From: Terrimicrobium sacchariphilum
GTDB taxonomy: Bacteria > Verrucomicrobiota > Verrucomicrobiia > Chthoniobacterales > Terrimicrobiaceae
NCBI RefSeq assembly: GCF_001613545.1
Contig: NZ_BDCO01000002.1
Coordinates: 124,001-188,000 of the forward strand
DNA length: 64,000 nt
Direction of reading: 5' to 3'
Shown here: piece by piece, positions 17,470 through 25,702 of the stretch
How positions within the stretch are numbered: the stretch's first letter is position 1
How the letters are laid out: every line of letters begins with the position of its first letter
Notes under the pieces: generated by a model
Database searches by the model: none
Told to the model about the DNA's origin: nothing
Seen by the model: only the letters and a program-made list of their open reading frames with translations
Program-made: the position numbers and the translations under genes

Positions 17470-18849
17470 CTACACCCCGATTGTGCTGGTGAGTTCCCCG
17501 GCGATGCGGTCGGCGTGGGAGTTGATCACGTCTTGTTCGCGGCCTTCGATGAGGAGGCGGATTTTCGGTTCCGTGCCGGAGTAGCGCAGCAGGACGCGGC
17601 CCTTGCCGTCGAGCGCCTTTTCGGCTTCGACCAGCAGGGTTTGCACGCCGGTCAGCTCCTCCAGCGGAGGCTTCACTCGCACCTTGAGGTTGCGCTGGGC
17701 CTGCGGGTATTTGCGGAGGACCTTCTTCAGTTCGCTCAGCGGCTTCCCGGTTTCGATCATGATGCGCAGCACCTGAAGCGCACTCACGATGCCGTCGCCC
17801 GTCGTGGCGAAATCGCGGAAGATCATGTGGCCGCTCTGCTCGCCGCCGACATTGTAGCTCTCGCGCATCATCTCCTCGATGACGTAACGGTCGCCCACTT
17901 TGGTGCGCAGGACGCGTCCGCCGTGAGCCTCGAGGGTTTCGTCGAGGCCGAAGTTGCTCATCACCGTGGCGACGAGCGTGTTGCCGATAAGGCGGCCGTG
18001 CTTGAGAAAATCCACCGCCGCGATGGCCATGATCTCGTCGCCGTCGACGAGCTCGCCATTTTCATCGCAGAGCAGCGCGCGGTCCGCGTCGCCGTCGTGG
18101 GTGATGCCCACATGCGCGCCGGATTCCTTCACGAGACGCTGAATCTCAGCAGGGTGCGTGCTGCCGCAGTTTTCGTTGATGTTCGTCCCGGTCGGCTCGT
18201 AGTGGGCGATGATCGAGTCCGCCCCGAGCTCTCGCAGAATCCAGGGCGTGCTCTTGTAGGCTGCGCCGTTGGCGCAATCGACCGCGATCTTGAGCGATTC
18301 CAGCGTGAGACCTGCGGGGAAGCTGCGTTTCGCAAACTCCACATACCGGCCCAGCGCGTCGTCGATGCGGCGGGCCTTGCCGATCTTGCCGGCGGTCGGG
18401 CGGATGTTCTCGATCTCGCCGCTGAAGACGAGCCGCTCGATCTGGGCCTCGACCTTGTCGTCGAGCTTGTACCCGTCGTGGCGGAAGAACTTGATGCCGT
18501 TGTCCTCGTACGGATTGTGCGAGGCGGAAAGCACGATGCCCGCGTCCGCGCGGAGTGACCGGGTGATATAGGCCACGCCGGGAGTCGGCAACGGCCCGAT
18601 CAGCATGACATCCACGCCGAGCGACGTGATGCCGGCGACCATGGCGTTTTCCAGCATGTAGCCGGAGAGCCGGGTGTCCTTGCCGATGACGATGGTGGGT
18701 TTGGTGCCGGGCCGCGCCTGATGGCGGGTCTGGCTGAAAATGTGGGCCGCCGCACGGCCCAGCTTGAGGGCGGTCTCGGCGGTTACGGGTTCGATATTCG
18801 CCACTCCGCGCACCCCGTCGGTGCCGAAGAGCTTGCGTTGATCACTCAT
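17470..18849 (-). CDS. glmM: Phosphoglucosamine mutase
   Basis: 459-residue cytoplasmic enzyme interconverting glucosamine-6-phosphate and glucosamine-1-phosphate, feeding UDP-GlcNAc into peptidoglycan and lipid A. It starts with KLFGTDGVRG (residues 6-15). The phosphorylated serine is Ser110 in SASHNPYEDNG, the metal loop is DGDADR, and the C-terminal phosphate-binding loop is RYSGTEPKIR. The sequence distinguishes it from phosphomannomutase. It lies 12 bp downstream of the small CdaR-like gene and close to cdaA, the same gene order (cdaA-cdaR-glmM) known in Firmicutes, where GlmM and CdaA interact. Confidence 0.95.
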   Translation of the reverse strand: MSDQRKLFGTDGVRGVANIEPVTAETALKLGRAAAHIFSQTRHQARPGTKPTIVIGKDTRLSGYMLENAMVAGITSLGVDVMLIGPLPTPGVAYITRSLRADAGIVLSASHNPYEDNGIKFFRHDGYKLDDKVEAQIERLVFSGEIENIRPTAGKIGKARRIDDALGRYVEFAKRSFPAGLTLESLKIAVDCANGAAYKSTPWILRELGADSIIAHYEPTGTNINENCGSTHPAEIQRLVKESGAHVGITHDGDADRALLCDENGELVDGDEIMAIAAVDFLKHGRLIGNTLVATVMSNFGLDETLEAHGGRVLRTKVGDRYVIEEMMRESYNVGGEQSGHMIFRDFATTGDGIVSALQVLRIMIETGKPLSELKKVLRKYPQAQRNLKVRVKPPLEELTGVQTLLVEAEKALDGKGRVLLRYSGTEPKIRLLIEGREQDVINSHADRIAGELTSTIGV

Positions 18850-18861
18850 GAATAAAAAAAA

Positions 18862-19020
18862 TTACCGCGAGCTGCGTGCGGATTGAGGGGCTTCCTCCCG
18901 CTCAGGACGCCAGGGGATTTTCTGGACGTTCTGCTGGATCAGATACCACAGAGCGGTCGCGAGCAGGACGCACGTGAGCTTGGGTTTCCAGTTTTTCAGG
19001 ATTACTTCTTTGATCGTCAT
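18862..19020 (-). CDS. Miniature CdaR/YbbR-like membrane anchor (52 residues)
   Basis: Short gene whose ATG at 19020 lies inside the 3' end of cdaA (119-bp overlap, other frame); it stops 12 bp before glmM. The translation begins MTIKEVILKNWKPKLTCVLL and continues into a hydrophobic stretch ATALWYLIQ, then a polar tail. This matches the N-terminal anchor of YbbR/CdaR proteins (an NWxLKLxSxxxAxxLW pattern), but none of the extracytoplasmic YbbR repeats follow. In Firmicutes CdaR sits exactly between cdaA and glmM and modulates the cyclase. Position, reading frame and motif all support a real but shrunken CdaR; a decayed remnant is the alternative. No Shine-Dalgarno site is visible, so coupling to cdaA translation would be needed. 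Confidence 0.62.
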   Translation of the reverse strand: MTIKEVILKNWKPKLTCVLLATALWYLIQQNVQKIPWRPEREEAPQSARSSR

Positions 19021-19777
19021 CGTGCAGGAGGAGCTGGCTAAGGCGGCGGCGGAACTTGTCCACGCTCAGGTTGCGCTCAAGCAGGCCGCTGTGACAAATG
19101 GAAACCTGACCGGTTTCCTCGGAAACGACAATCGCCACGGAGTCCGACTGCTCGCTCAGGCCGAGCGCGGCGCGGTGGCGGAGACCCAGGTTGCGGTCGA
19201 GATCCTCGCGCTGGGTGAGAGGGAAGATGCAGGCGGCGGCGACCACGCGGTCGTTGCGCACGACCATGCCGCCATCGTGCAGTACCGTCTTGGGCTGGAA
19301 AATGGTGAGGACGAGTTCTTTCGAGTAGTCGGCGTCGATCTGCACCCCCGTCTCGGTGAAGGGTTGCAGGCCGATTTCGCGCTCTACCGCCAGCAGCGCG
19401 CCGAAGCCCTTGCTGGACAGCTCGAAGACCGTGTCCGTGATGTCCTCGATGGTCTCGCGTTTCTCGAAGGCCGAGGTGAAAAACGGATGACTCCCGAGGT
19501 CGGTCAGCGCGCGCCGCAATTCCGGCTGGAAGATCACGACCAGCGCGATGGCCAGGAAGACGGACAGGCTGCGGATGATCCACCCGATGACCTCGAGGTT
19601 GAACACCTGCGAGATGAAGGTGAGCGTGAGGAAGATCAGCGCGAGACCGATGAGGATGCGCGCGCCGTGGGTGCCCCGTAGGTAGATGTAAATGTAGTAC
19701 AGGACAACGGCGAGGATGCCGATCTCCAGCGGAGTCCTCCAGTGCTGCCCGACAAAGGAGCCGATCGCCTCAAGCAT
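18902..19777 (-). CDS. cdaA: Diadenylate cyclase CdaA
   Basis: 291-residue membrane enzyme making cyclic di-AMP from two ATP. Three membrane helices occupy about residues 15-90. The DAC domain follows, with LHDGGMVV (the usual DGA motif reads DGG here) and the nucleotide-binding RHRAALGLSE, then IVVSEETGQVS. Cyclic di-AMP controls turgor, potassium transport and wall homeostasis. The ATG at 19777 overlaps folP by 8 bp, and its last 119 bases are shared with the small CdaR-like gene. The operon hisD-folP-cdaA-mini cdaR-glmM reads leftward without a gap above about 12 bp. Confidence 0.93.
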   Translation of the reverse strand: MLEAIGSFVGQHWRTPLEIGILAVVLYYIYIYLRGTHGARILIGLALIFLTLTFISQVFNLEVIGWIIRSLSVFLAIALVVIFQPELRRALTDLGSHPFFTSAFEKRETIEDITDTVFELSSKGFGALLAVEREIGLQPFTETGVQIDADYSKELVLTIFQPKTVLHDGGMVVRNDRVVAAACIFPLTQREDLDRNLGLRHRAALGLSEQSDSVAIVVSEETGQVSICHSGLLERNLSVDKFRRRLSQLLLHDDDQRSNPEKLETQAHVRPARDRSVVSDPAERPENPLAS

Positions 19778-20606
19778 GGAGTATCGCCTCCGTCATGCGC
19801 AGCGCCTCGCGGTGCGGCTTGGGTTCGTGGACGCGGAAGATATGCGCCCCAGCCTCGCGGCAAAAACTGGTGACGGCCACGGCGGGCCAGGCGCGATCCT
19901 CCATCGCTGCGGTGCCGGTGATGCGGCCAAGGAAGGACTTGCGCGACACTCCGATGAGCACCGGGCGGTCGAGCTCGGCCAGCCGACCGGTTTCACGCAG
20001 CAACGCGAGATTGTGCTTCTGCGTTTTGCCGAAGCCAATTCCTGGGTCGATCGCCAGCCTTTCCGCCGCCATGCCGTAGCTTAGGGCGAGGGAAATGCGC
20101 TGTCTAAGAAATTCCCGCACCTCCGCCACAACATCTTCATAGTGCGGAGCCACTTGCATGGTGCGGGGTTCCCCCTGCATGTGCATGAGGACGATCCCGG
20201 CTCCGCTGCGGGCGGCGACTTCCGCCATGGCCGGGTCTCCGGTGAGTCCGGTCACGTCGTTGATGATGTCGGCTCCGGCTTTCACCGCTTCGTCGGCGAC
20301 GAGGGCCTTGGAGGTGTCGATGGAAATCAGCACATCGCTCTCGGCGCGGATGGCGCGAATGACCGGACAGACGCGGCGGAGTTCCTCCTCGACGGAAACG
20401 GATTCCGAGCCGGGGCGGGTGGATTCCCCGCCCACGTCGATGATGTCCGCGCCGTCGGCGATCAGCTCTCGGGCGTGATCCAGGGCCGCCGCCGCGTCGA
20501 AGTAGCTCCCTCCGTCCGAGAACGAATCCGGCGTGACATTGAGCACGCCCATGATGAGTCCATGGCGGGAGAGGTCGGCAACGCCGCGGCGGTGCTGCCA
20601 GATCAT
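19770..20606 (-). CDS. folP: Dihydropteroate synthase
   Basis: 278-residue cytoplasmic enzyme joining 6-hydroxymethyl-dihydropterin pyrophosphate to p-aminobenzoate in folate synthesis, the sulfonamide target. Signatures are GVLNVTPDSFSDGG (about 20-33), GADIIDVGGESTRPG (about 54-68), DPGIGFGKT and GVSRKSFLG. Length is normal. Its ATG overlaps the hisD stop by 4 bp (ATGA) and its end overlaps cdaA by 8 bp, so these functionally unrelated genes appear translationally coupled. Confidence 0.95.
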   Translation of the reverse strand: MIWQHRRGVADLSRHGLIMGVLNVTPDSFSDGGSYFDAAAALDHARELIADGADIIDVGGESTRPGSESVSVEEELRRVCPVIRAIRAESDVLISIDTSKALVADEAVKAGADIINDVTGLTGDPAMAEVAARSGAGIVLMHMQGEPRTMQVAPHYEDVVAEVREFLRQRISLALSYGMAAERLAIDPGIGFGKTQKHNLALLRETGRLAELDRPVLIGVSRKSFLGRITGTAAMEDRAWPAVAVTSFCREAGAHIFRVHEPKPHREALRMTEAILHA

Positions 20607-21913
20607 TTCTTCTTGGCGGCCTTCTTCGTCTTTTGCACGCGGATCGAGGCGGAACGCCCATGGGCATCGAGTCCTTCGATCTTGCTGAACGTCTCGATGA
20701 TCGGCACCGAGGCCTTGAGCGAAGGCTCGTCAAACATCACCACGCTCGTGCGGCGCTGGAACTGGTCGGCGGTCAGGCCGGCGAAGGACTTGCCTGCGCC
20801 GCCGGTCGGCAGTTCGTGGCTCGGTCCCGCGAGGAAATCACCGCCCACCACGGGCGAGATGCCGCCCATGAAGATCGCGCCAGAGGAGTTCAATTGCAGG
20901 GCGATTTCGCCCGGGCGCTTCGTTGCGATGGAAACGTGCTCGGAGGCAAACTCATTGGCGAGGCGGATGGATTCGTCGAGGTCCTTTGTCTGGATGAGCG
21001 TCGTGTGGGCGAGGGCCTCGGCCAGCTGCTTCGGGCGCTGGGAGAGTTTCACCTGCGCATCGACGGCCTTGCCGACTTTCTCAATCAGTTCGGCGTCGTC
21101 CGTGAGCAGCACGGCGATACTGCCGTGGCCGTGCTCGGACTGCGCCAGCAAATCGGCGGCGATCCACTCGGGATTTGCCCACTTGTCCGCGATCACGAGC
21201 ACCTCGCTCGGTCCGGGCAGCAGGTCGATGGCGGCCACGCCGAAAACCTGGCGCTTCGCCTCGACGACCCAGGAGTTGCCGGGGCCGAAGATCTTCTGCA
21301 CCGGGCGGATCGTCTTCGTCCCATAGGCCAGCGCCGCCACGGCTTGGGCTCCGCCCACGCGGTAAATCTCATGCGTGCCGCACGCGGCCAGCGCCGCCAG
21401 CAGGGCGGGATGCACCTTGCCCTCCTTGTCGGCGGGGGTCACGGCCACGATCTCGGGCACGCCAGCCGCCTCGGCCAGCGCGCAGGTCATGATCGCGCTG
21501 GAGACGAGCGGCGCAGTGCCGCCCGGGATGTAAATGCCTACGCGCGGGAAGGGGTCGAAACGCTCTCCAACCACGGCGCCCTGCTTGTTCTTGGTGAACC
21601 AGCTTTTGCGCAGGCTCTTCTTGGCAAAGGTGCGGACATTGGTGCGGGCGGCCTTGATGGCGTCGCGCGTTTCCTTGTCGATGCTTGCCTGCGCGGCCAC
21701 GATCTCGGCTGGGGTGACGTAAAGCTGCCCGACCTCGAGCTTGGGGCCGCCGAATTTCTCGGTGTACCGGATGAGGGCTGCGTCGCCCTCCGTCGCCACG
21801 GCGGCCACGACCTCCTCGACAGTGGCGCGGACGGCGGGATCGGGGATCGCACGGCGGTTGAGCCGTTGGAGTGCTTGAGCGTAGCCCCGGTCTTTCGGAC
21901 GGAAAATCTTCAT
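20603..21913 (-). CDS. hisD: Histidinol dehydrogenase
   Basis: 436-residue zinc enzyme catalysing the last two steps of histidine synthesis, L-histidinol to L-histidine with 2 NAD+. Conserved features include YIPGGTAPLVSSAIMTCALAEAAG split over about 130-155, AYGTKTIRPVQKIFGPGNSWV, and SEHGHGS with metal/catalytic histidines. The C-terminus carries a lysine-rich tail (KKAAKKK). A GTG at 21922 could add three residues; the ATG at 21913 gives the standard N-terminus MKIFRPKDRG. It is first in a five-gene leftward operon; no other his genes are in the window. Confidence 0.94.
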   Translation of the reverse strand: MKIFRPKDRGYAQALQRLNRRAIPDPAVRATVEEVVAAVATEGDAALIRYTEKFGGPKLEVGQLYVTPAEIVAAQASIDKETRDAIKAARTNVRTFAKKSLRKSWFTKNKQGAVVGERFDPFPRVGIYIPGGTAPLVSSAIMTCALAEAAGVPEIVAVTPADKEGKVHPALLAALAACGTHEIYRVGGAQAVAALAYGTKTIRPVQKIFGPGNSWVVEAKRQVFGVAAIDLLPGPSEVLVIADKWANPEWIAADLLAQSEHGHGSIAVLLTDDAELIEKVGKAVDAQVKLSQRPKQLAEALAHTTLIQTKDLDESIRLANEFASEHVSIATKRPGEIALQLNSSGAIFMGGISPVVGGDFLAGPSHELPTGGAGKSFAGLTADQFQRRTSVVMFDEPSLKASVPIIETFSKIEGLDAHGRSASIRVQKTKKAAKKK

Positions 21914-21979
21914 CGCAAACACATACGAAACGCCCCGGCCTTCGCCAAGGATGCGTTGCAGCTTTGCGCGGGAAGGGAG

Positions 21980-22723
21980 CTATTTGTTGAGTTTGACCTC
22001 CGGCTTGAGGAGCTCCGGGGCGACGTCGCCGATGAACTTCTTAAGCATGTCGAGCGTCTCCTCCTGGTTCTTCGCCCCTGGGACGAAGCCGTCGAGCACG
22101 TTGGCATTCACGATCACATAAGCCCAACGGTGGTTCACATTGTGAAAGACGCGGTCGAGGTCGGAACGCAGGATACGCTGCCAGTGATATGGGGTGGTCG
22201 AGTTCTTGCCGACGAACCAGTACAGGAAAAGCCCGGTGAGTTCTTTGCGCACGCCGGGCTGAACCTCGACCGGGCGTGAGATCACGAGCTTCATCACTGG
22301 CAGCACGCGACCATCGTCGAGCTTCACATCGATGACCTCGGCACTCTTTTTCGTCCATCCCTGGCCCGGCAGGCAGACCTCGGGGCGGTGAATGCTTCGC
22401 TTCTCGCCACCGGAAAGCACGATCTGGCAGTTTACTTCCTCGCCCTTGAAATTCTTGTAGTTCATTCGGGCAAACTGGGTGTCCGGCGGCAGGATGGCCT
22501 TTTCCACCGGCGTGATCTCCATCGATTTACCGACGAAGCTGCCGACTGTTTCTGGCAGCTGCATGATCACGCCGCCCTCGCTCGGGACGTTAATGTTGGG
22601 AGTATTCAGGCAGACGGCGATCACAATGCCGACGAGTGCCAGCACCACGGCGGCGCGAATACCCATGGCGATCGACCCCTTCACGGGATCGGTTTCGAGA
22701 AAGGAAGAGCTGCTAGTATTCAT
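21980..22723 (-). CDS. epsI: Exosortase-associated EpsI family protein
   Basis: 247-residue EpsI-type protein (DUF3485 family) that accompanies exosortases in EPS loci. One N-terminal membrane helix (about 20-42, AAVVLALVGIVIAV) is followed by a periplasmic domain with CQIVLSGGEKRSIHRPEVCLPG, shown here in part only for its CxxxxG-HRPExC signature, and a C-terminal YVIVNANV segment. The family's exact job is unknown; in many exosortases it is fused to the C-terminus, here it is a separate gene. The ATG at 22723 overlaps the exosortase stop by 11 bp; an upstream ATG at 22756 would add 11 residues inside the exosortase frame. Confidence 0.85.
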   Translation of the reverse strand: MNTSSSSFLETDPVKGSIAMGIRAAVVLALVGIVIAVCLNTPNINVPSEGGVIMQLPETVGSFVGKSMEITPVEKAILPPDTQFARMNYKNFKGEEVNCQIVLSGGEKRSIHRPEVCLPGQGWTKKSAEVIDVKLDDGRVLPVMKLVISRPVEVQPGVRKELTGLFLYWFVGKNSTTPYHWQRILRSDLDRVFHNVNHRWAYVIVNANVLDGFVPGAKNQEETLDMLKKFIGDVAPELLKPEVKLNK

Positions 22724-23801
22724 CCTGGCGGGGTTTGCGCGGGGCAGGCGCTTCATTTTTCGGAGTGGTCGGCGACGGCGGGGTATGCTTCAAGCCCGCA
22801 ATCAGGCGATTCTTCAAGGCGACGAAATCCTGATTGAGCAACCAGCTCACGCCGAAAAGTCCGCCGAGGCCGACCGCAAAGACAATATAACCTGCAAGCT
22901 CGTGGAAGAATGACGGCTTCTCATTCGTGCCAATTGCAACCTCTGCACCCATGGCCAGCGTGCCAATCGTCAACATAAGGATGCGAATGAGATTTGCGAG
23001 GACGGCCAGGGGAATCGACGAAAGGAAGAGAAACCCCTGACGAACGAGTCCTTTTTGGGTGAGATGGGCGAAAAGCGCGGATACCATCATCAGGGCAAAG
23101 AGGGATCGAATACCGCTGCAAGCAGCTGCCACATCCACCGAGAATCGAGCTCCGATCGGGATGCCCGAGACCGGATCGGACGCGGAAAGGATGGAGCTTC
23201 CGCTCTTGACCGCTCCAATGCCGAGGAGATTCAACGCATGCACGCTGGCCTCGGACATCACGAGTCTCAGGGGCAGCGCCACCCAGTTGTCGAGAAAGGG
23301 CAGGGGATAAATGAAAACGAGAAATGCCCAGGCAAAGGCCAGCGTCCACATCCACTGGAGTCCGAAAAACCACAGGATCAGACCGGCGATGATGATCTGG
23401 AAGCTGATATAGCCCAGATAGACATTGTCCGCCTTGAACCCCACCCAATAGACCAGCAGACTCAGGATCACGACTGCCAGTCCCACCCATGAGCCGCGGA
23501 TCGGTAACGCCGCCAGCTTCTGCCGCTGGACGTATACGAGAAAGCCGAAGGCAAAGGGAACCAGATAACAGTGCTGCCAGTCCTTCTGCCCGTCCGCGCT
23601 GGTGGTCGAATCCCAGATCCATTTCGCGAATTGCAGGATGTCGATGCGGGAGGAGCCGTAACCGGACGCAAAATTGACCCAGGCGAAAAGCACATACAGT
23701 ACCGCGAGCGAGGTGAGAACCGCGATAGCGACTGGTACGTAGGGTTTGTAGCGGGAGAGAGTCACACGGGAGAGCGTTTGGCCCGCTGGCGCAGGCCGCA
23801 T
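22713..23801 (-). CDS. Exosortase (transmembrane cysteine protease/transpeptidase)
   Basis: 362-residue polytopic inner-membrane enzyme of the exosortase/archaeosortase family, which recognises C-terminal sorting signals such as PEP-CTERM and processes the protein during export to the surface. About eight hydrophobic helices are visible. The catalytic triad can be assigned: Cys228 in AAACSGIRS, Arg273 in NLIRI, His300 in FFHELAGY. EpsI follows with an 11-bp overlap. It lies 60 bp downstream of a glycosyltransferase operon, the usual pairing of exosortase with EPS genes. No PEP-CTERM protein is encoded in the window, so its substrates must be elsewhere. The polar C-terminus (PTTPKNEAPAPRK) is probably cytoplasmic. 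Confidence 0.92.
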   Translation of the reverse strand: MRPAPAGQTLSRVTLSRYKPYVPVAIAVLTSLAVLYVLFAWVNFASGYGSSRIDILQFAKWIWDSTTSADGQKDWQHCYLVPFAFGFLVYVQRQKLAALPIRGSWVGLAVVILSLLVYWVGFKADNVYLGYISFQIIIAGLILWFFGLQWMWTLAFAWAFLVFIYPLPFLDNWVALPLRLVMSEASVHALNLLGIGAVKSGSSILSASDPVSGIPIGARFSVDVAAACSGIRSLFALMMVSALFAHLTQKGLVRQGFLFLSSIPLAVLANLIRILMLTIGTLAMGAEVAIGTNEKPSFFHELAGYIVFAVGLGGLFGVSWLLNQDFVALKNRLIAGLKHTPPSPTTPKNEAPAPRKPRQDEY

Positions 23802-23861
23802 AGACTTCGTTCAGACGGCGAGGGATTTCAAATCAAATCTGCCATCCGATTTGCCATCTAT

Positions 23862-24929
23862 TCAACTGGTTGTTTTGTCGCTGATCTCAGACAATGCCGA
23901 CAGCACCTCCGACTCGCTCACGCTCGCGAGGCAGACGTAGGAGGGCATCTGGCAGCGGTCGATGCAGGGATGGTAGGGACATGTATCCTTCCACACGACC
24001 TGATTGCGGTCTCCAAAAGGAGCGAACCAGGCCGGATTGCCAGAGCCGAAGATCGTGACGACTGGCTTGCCGAGGGCGGCAGCGAGATGGCCGGAGTATG
24101 AGTCGTTGGCGAGCAGGTAGTCGATACCGGAAAGCAAATCCGCCAGCTCCCGGTGAGATGTCGTCTCGACCATGACCTGGCTGGAGGCTTGAGGCATGGG
24201 AATCGTCGTGTCCGGCCCTTGAATGATGAGAACCGGAAGGTCGCGGGTTGCGAAAAACTCCTGGAGGATCGCCACATAACGCTTTACCGGCCAGCGCTTC
24301 GTCGGCAGGCGGCCGCCCGCGTGAAGCGCCCATACGGGTTTTCCGGCTGCCTTTGCCTCCCTGATGAGTTTTTGCGCGTCTCCGGGCAATTCCGACGATT
24401 TCCATGGGAACCATGGCGTGCGCAATGGCAGGGAAAAGCCGAGTCGCTTGGCGAGTTGCACCCAGTTTTCCAGATGGCGGCTCTCCGGATCGCGAAAAAC
24501 ATTTTCCGTGAGCAGGGGATCACCAATGAAAAGAGCCGCAAATTCAATGACCCACCCCGCCCAAAGCCTCCGCAATCGCCATCCGAGATGGGTCGCGTAG
24601 TAATTTACCTTGCTCACCGGAAACCCGATCCGACGTCGGGCTCGTGTCAGGCGAGCAGCGATATGCACGCGCGTATCGCTCCATGCGCTGACCGTCGCGT
24701 CTGGTTCCCAGGCGCGAAGCTGGGTGCGGCATTGCCGCCAGCGGGCTTTCCAGCCTTCCGCCGCTTCAAAGATCTGTAAATCTGGCAGGAACGTGCGCAG
24801 CATCCCCGCCGTGGAGGGGGTGACGTAAGCGGCGACCTCGTATCTTTCCGCCGCCTCTCGCAGGAACGGGATCGCAAGCACCGCGTCGCCGAGGTGGTGG
24901 AGTTCCAGTACGAGGAGTCGTGGTCTCAT
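23862..24929 (-). CDS. Glycosyltransferase family 9 (heptosyltransferase-like)
   Basis: 355-residue cytoplasmic GT-B glycosyltransferase resembling ADP-heptose:LPS heptosyltransferases. It opens MRPRLLVLELHHLGDAVLAI, the family N-terminus, and contains WALHAGGRLPTKRWP and a SHRELADLLSGIDYLLANDSYSGHLAAALG segment (donor site, about 255-290) followed by VTIFGSGNP. Donor and acceptor are unknown; transfer of a sugar to a growing repeat unit is inferred. The frame is open to 25175, but the ATG at 24929 overlaps the upstream GT2 stop in ATGA and matches the family start. Unusually it has four cysteines clustered near residues 320-340 (CPYHPCIDRCQMPSYVC). Confidence 0.88.
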   Translation of the reverse strand: MRPRLLVLELHHLGDAVLAIPFLREAAERYEVAAYVTPSTAGMLRTFLPDLQIFEAAEGWKARWRQCRTQLRAWEPDATVSAWSDTRVHIAARLTRARRRIGFPVSKVNYYATHLGWRLRRLWAGWVIEFAALFIGDPLLTENVFRDPESRHLENWVQLAKRLGFSLPLRTPWFPWKSSELPGDAQKLIREAKAAGKPVWALHAGGRLPTKRWPVKRYVAILQEFFATRDLPVLIIQGPDTTIPMPQASSQVMVETTSHRELADLLSGIDYLLANDSYSGHLAAALGKPVVTIFGSGNPAWFAPFGDRNQVVWKDTCPYHPCIDRCQMPSYVCLASVSESEVLSALSEISDKTTS

Positions 24930-25702
24930 TTTCGCAGCCTGCCGATCAGGGCAAACACCCGGCGTTTTAAAGTATAGTACCTCGCCCCGGCAACGCGCAT
25001 CCAGAGCGCATCCCAGGCCGGGCGGCCATGTATCCCGTAGCGGGCCTGCATCCCGACAGCCTCCGCCCAGGCGAGAGCGAGGGCGCGGGAGGTCTTGGCA
25101 TCCGCGTGCAACCGACAGCTCGCCAGAGGCTCTGCGAAATAATGCCAGACTGTATCCCCGCAGGTACGGAGCCAATACTCGTGATCCATGCAGTATTGCA
25201 GCGATGTATCGAAGCCACCGTGCCTTTCATAAACCCGCCGCCGCCAAAATACTGCGGGCTGGAGGAGGAAATTTCCCCGACGAAGGCGTTCGATCGAGAA
25301 TGCCCCGGCTCGCTTGAGCCGCTTCCATCCCGAGTCGGACTCAAGAAAATATCCATCGCCGTAGACGAAGTCGGCAGCAGGATTCGCGGCGAAAATCTCG
25401 GCGATTCGACTCAATACGCCGGGTTCCAGAAAGTCGTCGGCGCAGAGATAGCCGAGGATGTCTCCCGTGACGCGCTGGAGTCCCTTGTTGATCGCGTCGG
25501 ACTGGCCCCGGTCGGGTTCAGAGATCCATCGTGCGTCAGGTCGGGATCTCAGGATGGAAAGCGTCTCATCCATGCTGCCTCCGTCGATGACCCAGTGCTC
25601 CGTTTCAATATCCTGGGAAACGACGGAATCCAGGCACTCGGCGAGATAGCGGCCCTGGTTGAGCGAAGGAGTAACGATGGAAAACCGCATGCCCCGCGTC
25701 AC
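24926..25702 (-). CDS. Glycosyltransferase family 2
   Basis: 258-residue GT-A glycosyltransferase, cytoplasmic or membrane-peripheral. The nucleotide-sugar fold begins MRFSIVTPSLNQGRYLAECL, and WVIDGGSMDETLSIL and LCADDFLEPG (DxD-like metal site near residue 87) are visible. The C-terminal third includes YCMDHEYWLRTCG, an acceptor/catalytic region common in this family. The start is either the GTG at 25702, whose GTGA overlaps the preceding stop, or the ATG at 25690 four codons later. It is part of the tightly overlapped operon running from 29427 to 23862. Specificity unknown. Confidence 0.88.
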   Translation of the reverse strand: MTRGMRFSIVTPSLNQGRYLAECLDSVVSQDIETEHWVIDGGSMDETLSILRSRPDARWISEPDRGQSDAINKGLQRVTGDILGYLCADDFLEPGVLSRIAEIFAANPAADFVYGDGYFLESDSGWKRLKRAGAFSIERLRRGNFLLQPAVFWRRRVYERHGGFDTSLQYCMDHEYWLRTCGDTVWHYFAEPLASCRLHADAKTSRALALAWAEAVGMQARYGIHGRPAWDALWMRVAGARYYTLKRRVFALIGRLRK

